Part shown: positions 33,198 through 43,307 of the stretch, one piece after another
Position numbering within the stretch: the first letter of the stretch is position 1
Layout: the number at the start of each line of letters is the position of its first letter
Assembly: GCA_963170055.1 (NCBI GenBank)
Contig: CAUJGJ010000313.1
Location: 2,349,201-2,413,200, forward strand
DNA: 64,000 nucleotides
Source of the DNA: Halisarca cf. caerulea
Taxonomy: Eukaryota > Porifera > Demospongiae > Chondrillida > Halisarcidae
Reading direction: 5' to 3'
Made by a program: the position numbers and the translations under genes
Notes under the pieces: model-generated
Databases searched by the model: none
Told to the model about the DNA's origin: nothing
What the model saw: only the letters and a program-made list of their open reading frames with translations

Positions 33198-33545
33198 TAG
33201 TGTATCTATGGTTTCTGTGAAAGGAGAATTCCATCAGCCTTTGTAACCAGCAAGGAAGTCCTGGTGAGGGTTCGAAACACTTTGATACTGTATCTACAGT
33301 TTGATGTATTCGGTAAACGTAGAAGGTTTCTTCACAAGATACAAACCAAAATTTCTGCCGATTCTTGAGGCTGTACGTTTCGAATAAAGGCAGAAACAAT
33401 CGTATTTTAGGAGGATGGACGGATTACATCTTGTAATCTTAGTAGTGCCAGAAAAAAAAGAACAGCTTGAATTCAGCAATGCGCACCAATTCCAATCTCG
33501 AACTACAGGGGCCTTAGCGCTTACGATCACGGAATGGTTGGAATG
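33198..33545. other. no recognised feature
   Basis: No motif-bearing open frame, terminal repeats or clear splice-flanked exon were found. Confidence 0.3.
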
Positions 33546-33554
33546 TCACATGTT

Positions 33555-33754
33555 AGTCACATGTTAGATCGTTTAACCCAATTTTGGTTAATAATATTTA
33601 TTGACTGTGGTCGCCAAAATTGTGTACTTGGACATGTGACTTGGAAGAAATGGTGTTGTAATAAGCGTCGAACCACAGACACTGCAGTTGGATCTCTTTG
33701 TACAGAAGATCCAAGAGTTCAAGTGAGACCTTATGGGAATCCGTGGAGAAGGCA
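33555..33754 (+). CDS. possible host exon, Cys/Arg-rich secreted protein start
   Basis: From an ATG at 33560 the frame reads a short hydrophobic stretch (LTQFWLIIFI), then DCGRQNCVLGHVTWKKWCCN, KRRTTDTAVGSLC and VRPYGNPWRRQ. It ends at CAG|GTACGC, a usable donor in phase 0. Five cysteines lie in about 40 residues. I do not recognise the domain with confidence; it faintly resembles thrombospondin-type modules. The frame stays open into the next element (to 33893), but only the part before the donor looks coding. The element family copy at 33760 begins just after the donor. Confidence 0.3.
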
Positions 33755-34487
33755 GGTACGCATGTGGGACATGTCCAGATTTGTTATGATAGCGCTCCTC
33801 AGTCTGCATAGTGATAATGTTATTTTTAGGCACCTAGAAAATATTAGTCATGCAGTTATCTTATGTTTCGGGCAGATATTCGGATGTATATGAATGCCAA
33901 ATCCGTGTTTAGTGACGTTTACTGTCGTCGCTGCTGGTTTGTCACACGCTCACATGTGATTCAACTCGATGTTCTTCAGAATTTCAGTTTTCTTCTGGGT
34001 GCAGCGCATAGAATCGCCGAAGAATGGTTTGTTTACTTTGTATTGGGAGTTCACCACACAACTCAACTTTTCCATGCATGGGAAATTGTACTTCGCTTCG
34101 CTTCCAAAGTTATGGGCGTTAGAAATTTTGCTGGTAAGCCCTGTTTTGCCTTTACTCGGGTTTTGTAAAGAGTTGCTAGATCCCATGCATGGAGATTTTA
34201 GTAAATCTTCTGGTATAGTGTTATGCCTAGTCTGGCGTAGCCTACTCATCCTTGGGGTGTTCCTGTGCTTTACACCCAAGTGATTTCGGTCTCAAGTAGG
34301 GGTCAGCAAACCGGTCGTATTTCACCGATGAAGAACAGAAAGCCTTCGAAACGGTTATTATCATAAAGTTCGAGTGTTGTTCTCTTAGGAAAGTGTTTAG
34401 TGATCCTTCTCAGACGCACACAGGCTGAGAACAAACCTTCGAAAAATCAACGTAAATTTCACACCTATCAATTAGCATCTTGGTGGG

Positions 34488-35430
34488 ATGGGACTAGCTA
34501 ACCCAGCCAAATCATGTGCATTTCAGTATGAATCCTCGGGGAAAATTACTGCTCCACTCATCAACTTCATTATCAATGAAGAAGAATGTCCTCATGGTGT
34601 TTGGGATGAAATGACCCAGGTGAAGCGAGAAGTGAGACAAGAAAGAAAAGCTAGGTTCGAAGAAGAAGCTGCCAATATTCAACTGACAACCTCATTGAAG
34701 AGATCAGTTGATTTGGCCAAGGAGAAAGGAGCTTCATCATGGCTCACTGCTCTACCTCTGGAGAGTCAGGGATTTACCTTGTATAAGAGTGCATTCCGGG
34801 ATGCATTGGCTCTTCGATACAACTGGCTGCCAGAGCGAATGCCATCTACATGCGCTTGCAATGAACCATTCACTGTGGAGCATGCCCTATCCTGCCCAAA
34901 AGGAGCATTCCCCATTCATCGACACAATGAGATCCGGGATATCACTCATAGCTTGCTGTCTGAAGTATGTCATGAAACTACTATAGAGCCAGTCTTGCAA
35001 CCACTTGATGGACACACCCTCCGATATGCATCTGCTATCACTGACGACAATGTGAGATCCGACATAATGGCCAAGGGCTTCTGGGGAACCTCTTACCAAT
35101 GTGCATTTTTTGATGTTAAGGTCTTCAACCCCCACGCACCATCCAACAAGAGGTTCTCTATCCCTGCTTGCTATGCACACCATGAGCAGATCAAGCGGCG
35201 CATGTATGAACAAAGGATCCAGGACATCGAGCTAGCCTCATTCACTCCTTTGGTGTTCAGCACCACTGGAGGCATGAGTAAATCCTCAGCAGTATTTTAG
35301 GGACGTCTGGCTGATAAGATTGCAACAAAGAGAGGACAACCATACTCCACCACTATGACATGGATCAGGTGCATCCTCAACTTCTCCCTGATCAGATCGG
35401 CAGTGACATGCCTAAGAGGATCTCGCCACC
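34488..35430 (+). pseudogene. LINE C-terminal zinc-finger and restriction-like endonuclease
   Basis: The 270-codon frame contains SSWLTALPLESQGFTLYKSA (a conserved linker), then a Cys/His cluster CACNEPFTVEHALSC (C-x-C-x7-H-x3-C), then RHNEIRDITHSLLSE. IEPVLQPLDG and RSDIMAKGF with CAFFDVKVFNP follow; the spaced D ... D-V-K fits the PD-(D/E)xK fold of R2-like site-specific LINEs. SFTPLVFSTTGGM follows. A TAG at 35298-35300 interrupts the frame, which otherwise continues with KRGQPYSTTMTWIRCILNFS and CLRGSRHR, conserved in the family as I remember it. RT is missing (5' truncation). The catalytic assignment is by pattern only. Confidence 0.75.
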
Positions 35431-35445
35431 GGAGATGCCCAAGAT

Positions 35446-36316
35446 CGCAGGTATGTTATGTCCGAAAATAGGGAGGATTGTTTATGTAGAGAACGATTGT
35501 TTACATAGCAATTACTTTGTTTACATTAGAAGGAATTTCACGCAATGGTCACATGAAATCGCCGACTAAACGCCTTGAACAAAAGTTTGATCCGACGAAA
35601 GCTTTCTCAAAGGCTTCTTCCATCGCTAATTTCGTTGATCTACCTCTTAGACAAATTCGCTCGTTGAAAAAAGCTAACTCAGCAGCTTTTCTACCAGTAA
35701 GCACTCGCAGGCTGGTTTGGTATGATGTAATCAAACCACGTGACTGCATGTGATATTCGACGAAGAAGGAAGATGACTCCACAAGAATATTTCAATCGAA
35801 ATTGCGGTCGTGGAAGTTATGGGTTTTGGTATCGAAACTTTGAGAGATTGTTCCTAAAGGACCAAACCCTCAGAATCGAAAAAGGAATCTTCGTGCGTTG
35901 TTCCATTCGTTTTATGTCCGGCAGTTTGTGGTCGGACGGGTGTATTTCTTTTGGATAACCTTGGACATAAAAGTCGTGGAACGGAGCAGCGATTTTCATT
36001 TTTCGATTTAGTAAGTTTATACTTTGTTCTACATTTTGAACCTATTTTTGTGTGCAAAACCCCCGATTTCTACGACTGGAATTTGCCATCTTTGTGTTTC
36101 ACATAGGCCTGACGAAAGGTCCACAAAGACAATCTTAAAGTTACTTTATAAGCCTCTAGTCTGCTCAGGTACAAATTAGATATGTTCTTGATCTTGTATA
36201 AGCATATTTCAGAACTGTATATCTTGTTACGCCGAAAATCAGGGGGGGTTGTAATAGTGATTCGATAGCGTCCGCCATTTTGTTGATATGTCCAAATCGG
36301 ACATAACCTACCTGTG
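35446..36316. mobile_element. CGCAGGTATGTTATG family element 5, nested in LINE
   Basis: The ends CGCAGGTATGTTATGTCCGA and TCGGACATAACCTACCTGTG are inverted, with AT on both sides. Nested pairs: AAATTGCGGTCGTGGAAGT (about 35798) with ATTTCTACGACTGGAATTTG (about 36066), and TTATGTCC-type central pairs around 35910-35970. It is the youngest layer here because it interrupts the LINE. Confidence 0.85.
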
Positions 36317-36516
36317 ATTGCCTGATTCAACCACATTGGCCACCATTGAGGCCAGAATCTAATGTATCATTGACAAGTGAACAGACTTATGTATTAACAT
36401 ATTTTATATGAGCTAACGTATGCATGTATTATTGTTATTAATATTGCCAATTGTTAAAATCAATTAGCGTGGACATATCCCACATGCGTGCGTTCGTTCG
36501 CTCAGCGTTGCGCAGT

Positions 36517-36621
36517 ACATAGAGTCTAGCTTTGAAGCACCTAACTGCACAGCAGATTTAAAGATCGCTTTTGTTCTGTACAAGGAAATCCAGGTGGCAG
36601 CCACCGCTGCTTTAGTAGAAG
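36517..36621 (+). CDS. possible host exon, adhesion-receptor-like segment
   Basis: After CGTTGCGCAG (acceptor) the frame reads YIESSFEAPNCTADLKIAFV and LYKEIQVAATAALVED in phase 0, matching the phase of the donor at 33753. 'C-x4-LK-IAFVLYK' resembles the segment before the GPS site in adhesion-type receptors, from memory. A second GCATGTGGGACATGTCC end starts at 36623. If the exon is real, the 2.73-kb element copy 3 sits wholly within the preceding intron, which would otherwise be only about 35 bp. The call is tentative. Confidence 0.3.
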
Positions 36622-36622
36622 A

Positions 36623-36642
36623 CGCATGTGGGACATGTCCAT
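36623..36642. repeat. left terminus of a fourth GCATGTGGGACATGTCC copy
   Basis: GCATGTGGGACATGTCCATA is followed by unrelated interior sequence (AACTTAAAATCTCAGTGGAG). No matching right end was found up to 39,600. It may be truncated, or may form a pair with a diverged end near 37627. Confidence 0.6.
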
Positions 36643-37129
36643 AAACTTAAAATCTCAGTGGAGGTGTCAATTAGAAAGAATTTTGCGACTTTAGATGGCT
36701 TCGCGACGAGATGTCATGTGACCAGCCCGTGACTTAGGAAAATGTTGTTGTGCACGTAAAGATTCCAAAACAGCCTTACATGATGTTAAAACTGCAAGAT
36801 CGACAATTATTCCAGTCAAACGGCCTTCGGCTACAGTAAATCCTAGTCTTGCGTCTCCAGCCCCTTTCCGTTGACAACATCATAAACATTCTACAAAATT
36901 TCTAACAACATCAAGGAGAAAGAGACTGGCTATGCGAAACTAAGTGAATCTTAAGCCTTTGATCAAATTTGAACATGTCAGTAATTTTCTGGTCGGGCTT
37001 ACCTAGCTTGCCGGAGTTTCTTCGTCTTTTCTCCTTCCGAAAAACATCTTCGAAAGCGATTTGGTTCGTATACAAGTGACAAAATGGCTACCAGCTAGTT
37101 CTAGGCTAGTCAAAACTTTAATGGCTGGG
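36643..37129. other. no recognised feature
   Basis: Unique-looking intergenic or intronic sequence. No supported gene. Confidence 0.3.
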
Positions 37130-37413
37130 CGGCAGTGGGAAAAAGCCTATTGGCATACTTTTTTACATTTATTGGCTGTATTATAGGATAATAAATAACT
37201 TCCATGTTGGGGATTTTGATTCATTGCCCGATTCAGACGTTACAGGCGAAAAGGTGAGCTACCATGGTTTGAATTTGTGGTTTTTACCGTTTTTCTCTAA
37301 AACTCTTAGAGATGTTTAAATCCCCAACATGGAAGTTTTAGATACTTAGGTAAGGGACCTGTATACCAACATTTGTGCCCTTAGCTTTGAAGCTGCACTG
37401 CTGCCCAGCCATT
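37130..37413. mobile_element. palindromic MITE (ATGGCTGGGCGGCAGTG ends)
   Basis: The ends AATGGCTGGGCGGCAGTG and CACTGCTGCCCAGCCATT are inverted. A second pair lies inside (AACTTCCATGTTGGGGATTT near 37197 with AAATCCCCAACATGGAAGTT near 37317), again concentric. Length is about 284 bp. Confidence 0.8.
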
Positions 37414-37796
37414 TTTCGTGTTTTTATATGTCTAAGGAGAATGCGCATACATTTCAAGGAACATAGAAAATTCTTTCAAGTTTGACATTGAACGAAGGGT
37501 AATGCAGCCATCTACACAATGGTACTATATAGCTAGTTGTTAGAAGATAGTGCGTATTTGTAGTAAGAAATAAAGCTAAGAAGTGACGATAAATTTTCTG
37601 ATCACTGAAGCCATACAAGTGTCCGTGGACATGCGGACTGGCCCGTCGGTAAATTTATTATTTCGAACAACAGAAGTTCTACTAATCCTTGACCTCAATG
37701 TATGGGCATGCAGCTGACAAATGAAGCCATACAATGTGCTAGATTGTTGTTGTAATGACTGACTTTTGTGTCTAATTACCCTTTCCCTAATATGGG

Positions 37797-37851
37797 CCGA
37801 GGTATAACTGCAATAAGAGGCTGAGTGGTCTCTTGTTGCAGTTATACCCCG
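37797..37851. repeat. 23-bp hairpin
   Basis: CCGAGGTATAACTGCAATAA GAG pairs with CTCTTGTTGCAGTTATACCC CGG with two differences that keep or nearly keep pairing. The loop is about 10 bp (GCTGAGTGGT). Confidence 0.85.
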
Positions 37852-39649
37852 GTTATGGGATTTAACTGAGCGTGGTTACTATTATTGGAAGCTAACATTT
37901 TCGACTATATCTTAAAGAGAGAAACCTTACTTAGAGAATACAGTTTACAAAAGAGTACCTAAATTATCGCCGAAGTTCCATATTAAGACAATATATACCT
38001 AAGTATACCCGTCTTTGAGTGGGAGGGGCCTAAACAAACTGGACCACGAAAAACTTTTAGCGTAATAACTATCTCAAACATAACAGAAAACCACAACATT
38101 GTATTTTGTAGGTTAGCTTACTGCCCAGTACAGGTTTTAAGGCTAGTTACAGAGTATTCAAAACTACCTCTTGGACAAAAGAAGGCAAAAACCAAGAAAA
38201 CATTTAGCGTTATAAAGATCGCTACGTGATCGACATTGTGCTGCCATCTTGCCCACTCAACTTTTTAAAAGGTTCCCTACTTTTTGAGAGATATTGTAGC
38301 TCACAAGACGGCTTCGCTTGCTCAAAATAACAAAAATGACATGATATCCTCTAAATTTATAACTGTGTCACGTGTTTGTCGGCAGACCAAGTGCGGTGAT
38401 GTCATCCGAAACCTCGTGCTCTTGTTTCAGAAAGATGGCGTGTGTGATCATTGATCAACATTTGCTACTCGGTTCGTTTATTACAAAAGCAAGAAAATGG
38501 TAGGTTGCTAACCTCTCGACAGTCCAAAGAAGATAGGTTGTGTTTAGAAACACAGTTGGATCCGCTGCTCAAATCGTGCTCTGCAAGCGCCATTCTTTAT
38601 CCTTTCCCGCCGAAAATTCGATCTTGCATCATGCACGGGTCACATGACATTACGTCACAAAGATGGCCGAATTTATATTGGTAAAGTACAGAAAGTCGCT
38701 GTTTAATACTGCAGAACTCGGCGAAATACCACGCTCGCTATTACTAATCATCAGAATTGGATATTTAAGACATAATTTGAAGTCCAAGGTACTTTAAACT
38801 TTTTATCTTAAGTAAAACAAAAATTCCAGTCTCTAGGTGTGGTGCACTGTATATTAATTTATAGTTAAGGTAGTGGTATATGTATAGGCAGTTAATTATG
38901 GTTCATTATAGACTACTAATGTTGTTGTTAATAATGATAATGTTGTGTTATTTTTGTGCTGTACATCGATCATATTTAGACTACTAGTGTTGTTGTTAAT
39001 GAATAAAATCATTAATATTAATTTTGGTTATTTAAATGTATCTAGTGTTTAATTTGTTGCATATATAATGAATAATAATAATAACAGTTTCTGAACAAAA
39101 AAAATAAAAGCTCTGTGCAGTATCTATTGATACCTCCAACCCCAAACTTGAGGTTATTGTTTTGCACGTCCGCAAAGAGGATAGGTCAACTTTATGTATT
39201 CATAAGTGTATGTACAGAACAGTACTTTCAGCTGCAGAGAAGATGTGGTATGTATACTATGGATGTAAATGTTGGTAAAATGGTATACAGGAGACATAAT
39301 TGATGTACTGAATATACAGTATACTATATTATACTAATGTGTCATGATGTGGGGGCAAAAGTTGGGTGGATCAAAGCATAAGACCAAAGAGTATACTGTG
39401 GGCTTATATCCACAATGTAGTCTTGCTTCTCTGATGTAGCCCAGGTCAAGGGTCTTGTCAATCTCCTGCCCAGCTAAAACCCATTCATGCCTCATTAATT
39501 AGTAATTGTCAAAAAGTTGTATATTTTGCAGTGTTTTGCTTCACCATGACACATAGTAGTTGTATCCTGCCTTGGTGTGCTACAACAGCGTAAAGTGCAA
39601 ACTAATTGACCTCAGGCTGCACCGTTTCTTAACTTAATAAACAATTAAT
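37852..39649. other. no recognised gene, increasingly AT-rich toward satellite
   Basis: A GC-moderate part (to about 38,770) contains TGACATTACGTCACAAAGATGG-like words but no supported gene. From 38,770 the DNA is AT-rich with TTGTTGTTAATAATGATAAT-type words. It is the transition into the satellite. Confidence 0.4.
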
Positions 39650-39853
39650 TATTTTGAAACTTTTAAATTTCTAATGATAACGTTCCCAAATGATTATTAA
39701 ATACTTTAAAAATGTGTAATTTGCAGAAAAAAAAGGTTACGAAGTGTAGTTTTAAAGAAATTAGAAACTTTGGAAATATTATTCTTTTGAAACTTTTAAA
39801 TTTCTATCCATAACGTTCTCAAATAATTTTTAAATACTTTGCAAATGTTAAAT

Positions 39854-41580
39854 TTACACAGTCTAAACATTACTATGAGTAGTTTAAAAGAAATTAGAAA
39901 CTTTGGAAATAGTATTCTTTTCAAACTCTTAAATTTCTAACGGTAACGTTCCAAAATGATTTTTAAATACTTTGCAAATGTTAAATTTGAAGAAAGTAAA
40001 GATTACAAAGGGTAGATTTAAAGAAATTAGAAACTTTGAAAATATTATTCTTTGAAACTTTTATGTTTCTATCGATAACGTTCCCAAATAAATTTTAAAT
40101 ACTTTGCAAATGTTAAATTTGCACTATCTGAAGATTACTACGAGTAGTTTAAAAGAAATTAGAAACTTTGGAAATATTGTTCTTTTGAAACTTTTAATTT
40201 CTATCGATAACGTTCCCAAATAAATTTTAAATACTTTGCAAATGTTAAATTTGCACTGTCTGAAGATTGCTACCAGTAGTTTAAAAGAAATTAGAAACTT
40301 TGGAAATATTATTCTTTTCAAACTCTTAAATTTCTAACGATAACGTTCCCAAATAAATTTTAAATACTTTGCAAATGTTAAACTTGAACTGTCTGAAGAT
40401 TACTGCAAGTAATTTAAAAGAAATTAGAAACTTTGGAAAAATTACTCTTTTAAAACTTTTAAATTTCTAACGTTAACATTCCCAAATGATTTTTCAATAC
40501 TTTGAAAATGTGAAATTTGAAGAAAGTAAAGATTACAAAGTGTAGATTTAAAGAATTTAGAAAGTTTGGAAATATTATTCTTTTGAAACTTTTAAATTTC
40601 TAACGTTAACATTTCCAAATGTTTTTTAAATACTTTGCTAATGTTAAATTTGAAGAAAGTAAAGATTACAAAGTGTAGATTTAAAGAATTTAGAAACTTT
40701 GGAAATATTATTCTTTTGAAACTTTTAAATTTCTAACGTTAACATTTCCAAATGTTTTTTAAATACTTTGCAAATGTTAAATTTGTTTCGTCTGATCATT
40801 ACTACAAGTAGTTTAAAAGAATTTAGAAAGTTTGGAAATATTATTCTTTTGAAACTTTTAAATTTCTAACGTTAACATTTCCAAATGTTTTTTAAATACT
40901 TTGCTAATGTTAAATTTGAAGAAAGTAAAGATTACAAAGTGTAGATTTAAAGAATTTAGAAACTTTGGAAATATTATTCTTTTGAAACTTTTAAATTTCT
41001 AACGTTAACATTTCCAAATGTTTTTTAAATACTTTGCAAATGTTAAATTTGTTTCGTCTGATCATTACTACAAGTAGTTTAAAAGAATTTAGAAAGTTTG
41101 GAAATATTATTCTTTTGAAACTTTTAAATTTCTAACGTTAACATTTCCAAATGTTTTTTAAATACTTTGCTAATGTTAAATTTGAAGAAAGTAAAGATTA
41201 CAAAGTGTAGATTTAAAGAATTTAGAAACTTTGGAAATATTATTCTTTTGAAACTTTTAAATTTCTAACGTTAACATTTCCAAATGATTTTTAAATACTT
41301 TGCAAATGTTAAATTTGTTTCGTCTGAAGATTACTACAAGTAGTTTAAAAGAATTTAGAAACTTTGGAAATAATACTCTTTTGAAACTTTTAAATTTCTA
41401 ACGTTAACATTTCCAAATGATTTTTAAATACTTTGCAAATGTTAAATTTGTTTCGTCTGAAGATTACAAAGTGTAGATTTAAAGAATTTAAAAACTTTGG
41501 AAATATTATTCTTTTGAAACTTTTAAATTTCTAACGTTAACATTTCCAAATGATTTTTAAATACTTTGCAAATGTTAAAT
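39854..41580. repeat. 13-monomer higher-order unit, copy 1
   Basis: This block of 1,727 bp (13 monomers minus 2 bp) is repeated directly at 41581-43307. The edge-type monomers (ACACAGTCTAAACATTAC, AACGGTAACGTTCC) recur at the same positions. Confidence 0.92.
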
Positions 41581-43307
41581 TTACACAGTCTAAACATTAC
41601 TATGAGTAGTTTAAAAGAAATTAGAAACTTTGGAAATAGTATTCTTTTCAAACTCTTAAATTTCTAACGGTAACGTTCCAAAATGATTTTTAAATACTTT
41701 GCAAATGTTAAATTTGAAGAAAGTAAAGATTACAAAGGGTAGATTTAAAGAAATTAGAAACTTTGAAAATATTATTCTTTGAAACTTTTATGTTTCTATC
41801 GATAACGTTCCCAAATAAATTTTAAATACTTTGCAAATGTTAAATTTGCACTATCTGAAGATTACTACGAGTAGTTTAAAAGAAATTAGAAACTTTGGAA
41901 ATATTGTTCTTTTGAAACTTTTAATTTCTATCGATAACGTTCCCAAATAAATTTTAAATACTTTGCAAATGTTAAATTTGCACTGTCTGAAGATTGCTAC
42001 CAGTAGTTTAAAAGAAATTAGAAACTTTGGAAATATTATTCTTTTCAAACTCTTAAATTTCTAACGATAACGTTCCCAAATAAATTTTAAATACTTTGCA
42101 AATGTTAAACTTGAACTGTCTGAAGATTACTGCAAGTAATTTAAAAGAAATTAGAAACTTTGGAAAAATTACTCTTTTAAAACTTTTAAATTTCTAACGT
42201 TAACATTCCCAAATGATTTTTCAATACTTTGAAAATGTGAAATTTGAAGAAAGTAAAGATTACAAAGTGTAGATTTAAAGAATTTAGAAAGTTTGGAAAT
42301 ATTATTCTTTTGAAACTTTTAAATTTCTAACGTTAACATTTCCAAATGTTTTTTAAATACTTTGCTAATGTTAAATTTGAAGAAAGTAAAGATTACAAAG
42401 TGTAGATTTAAAGAATTTAGAAACTTTGGAAATATTATTCTTTTGAAACTTTTAAATTTCTAACGTTAACATTTCCAAATGTTTTTTAAATACTTTGCAA
42501 ATGTTAAATTTGTTTCGTCTGATCATTACTACAAGTAGTTTAAAAGAATTTAGAAAGTTTGGAAATATTATTCTTTTGAAACTTTTAAATTTCTAACGTT
42601 AACATTTCCAAATGTTTTTTAAATACTTTGCTAATGTTAAATTTGAAGAAAGTAAAGATTACAAAGTGTAGATTTAAAGAATTTAGAAACTTTGGAAATA
42701 TTATTCTTTTGAAACTTTTAAATTTCTAACGTTAACATTTCCAAATGTTTTTTAAATACTTTGCAAATGTTAAATTTGTTTCGTCTGATCATTACTACAA
42801 GTAGTTTAAAAGAATTTAGAAAGTTTGGAAATATTATTCTTTTGAAACTTTTAAATTTCTAACGTTAACATTTCCAAATGTTTTTTAAATACTTTGCTAA
42901 TGTTAAATTTGAAGAAAGTAAAGATTACAAAGTGTAGATTTAAAGAATTTAGAAACTTTGGAAATATTATTCTTTTGAAACTTTTAAATTTCTAACGTTA
43001 ACATTTCCAAATGATTTTTAAATACTTTGCAAATGTTAAATTTGTTTCGTCTGAAGATTACTACAAGTAGTTTAAAAGAATTTAGAAACTTTGGAAATAA
43101 TACTCTTTTGAAACTTTTAAATTTCTAACGTTAACATTTCCAAATGATTTTTAAATACTTTGCAAATGTTAAATTTGTTTCGTCTGAAGATTACAAAGTG
43201 TAGATTTAAAGAATTTAAAAACTTTGGAAATATTATTCTTTTGAAACTTTTAAATTTCTAACGTTAACATTTCCAAATGATTTTTAAATACTTTGCAAAT
43301 GTTAAAT
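41581..43307. repeat. 13-monomer higher-order unit, copy 2
   Basis: Tandem duplicate of 39854-41580. The segments at 40124-40321 and 41851-42048 give identical translations, showing near-identity despite divergence between adjacent monomers. Confidence 0.92.

Larger units (their letters stand above)
34479..36460 (+). mobile_element. RLE-type LINE, 5'-truncated, with 10-bp target duplication
   Basis: The direct repeats CAATTAGCAT (34469-34478) and CAATTAGCGT (36461-36470) flank the insertion with one mismatch. The body carries a C-terminal endonuclease fragment (34488-35430) and a non-coding tail ending TTGTTAAAAT. It is itself interrupted by a MITE (35446-36316). Without that MITE it is about 1.1 kb. 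Confidence 0.85.
33760..36488. mobile_element. GCATGTGGGACATGTCC family, copy 3, with nested LINE
   Basis: The left end is GCATGTGGGACATGTCCAGA (33760) and the right end is GTGGACATATCCCACATGCG T (36469-36488). Interior blocks match copy 1 up to CAATTAGC at 34469. The copy is then interrupted by the LINE 34479-36460 and resumes at 36461 with CAATTAGCGTGGACAT. Without nested DNA it would be about 740 bp, like copy 1. Confidence 0.85.

Noticed and set aside
40124..40321. 65-codon minus-strand frame in the satellite (and its copy at 41851)
   Set aside because: It is created by a few diverged monomers, has repeat-derived composition, and is duplicated only because the 13-monomer block is duplicated.
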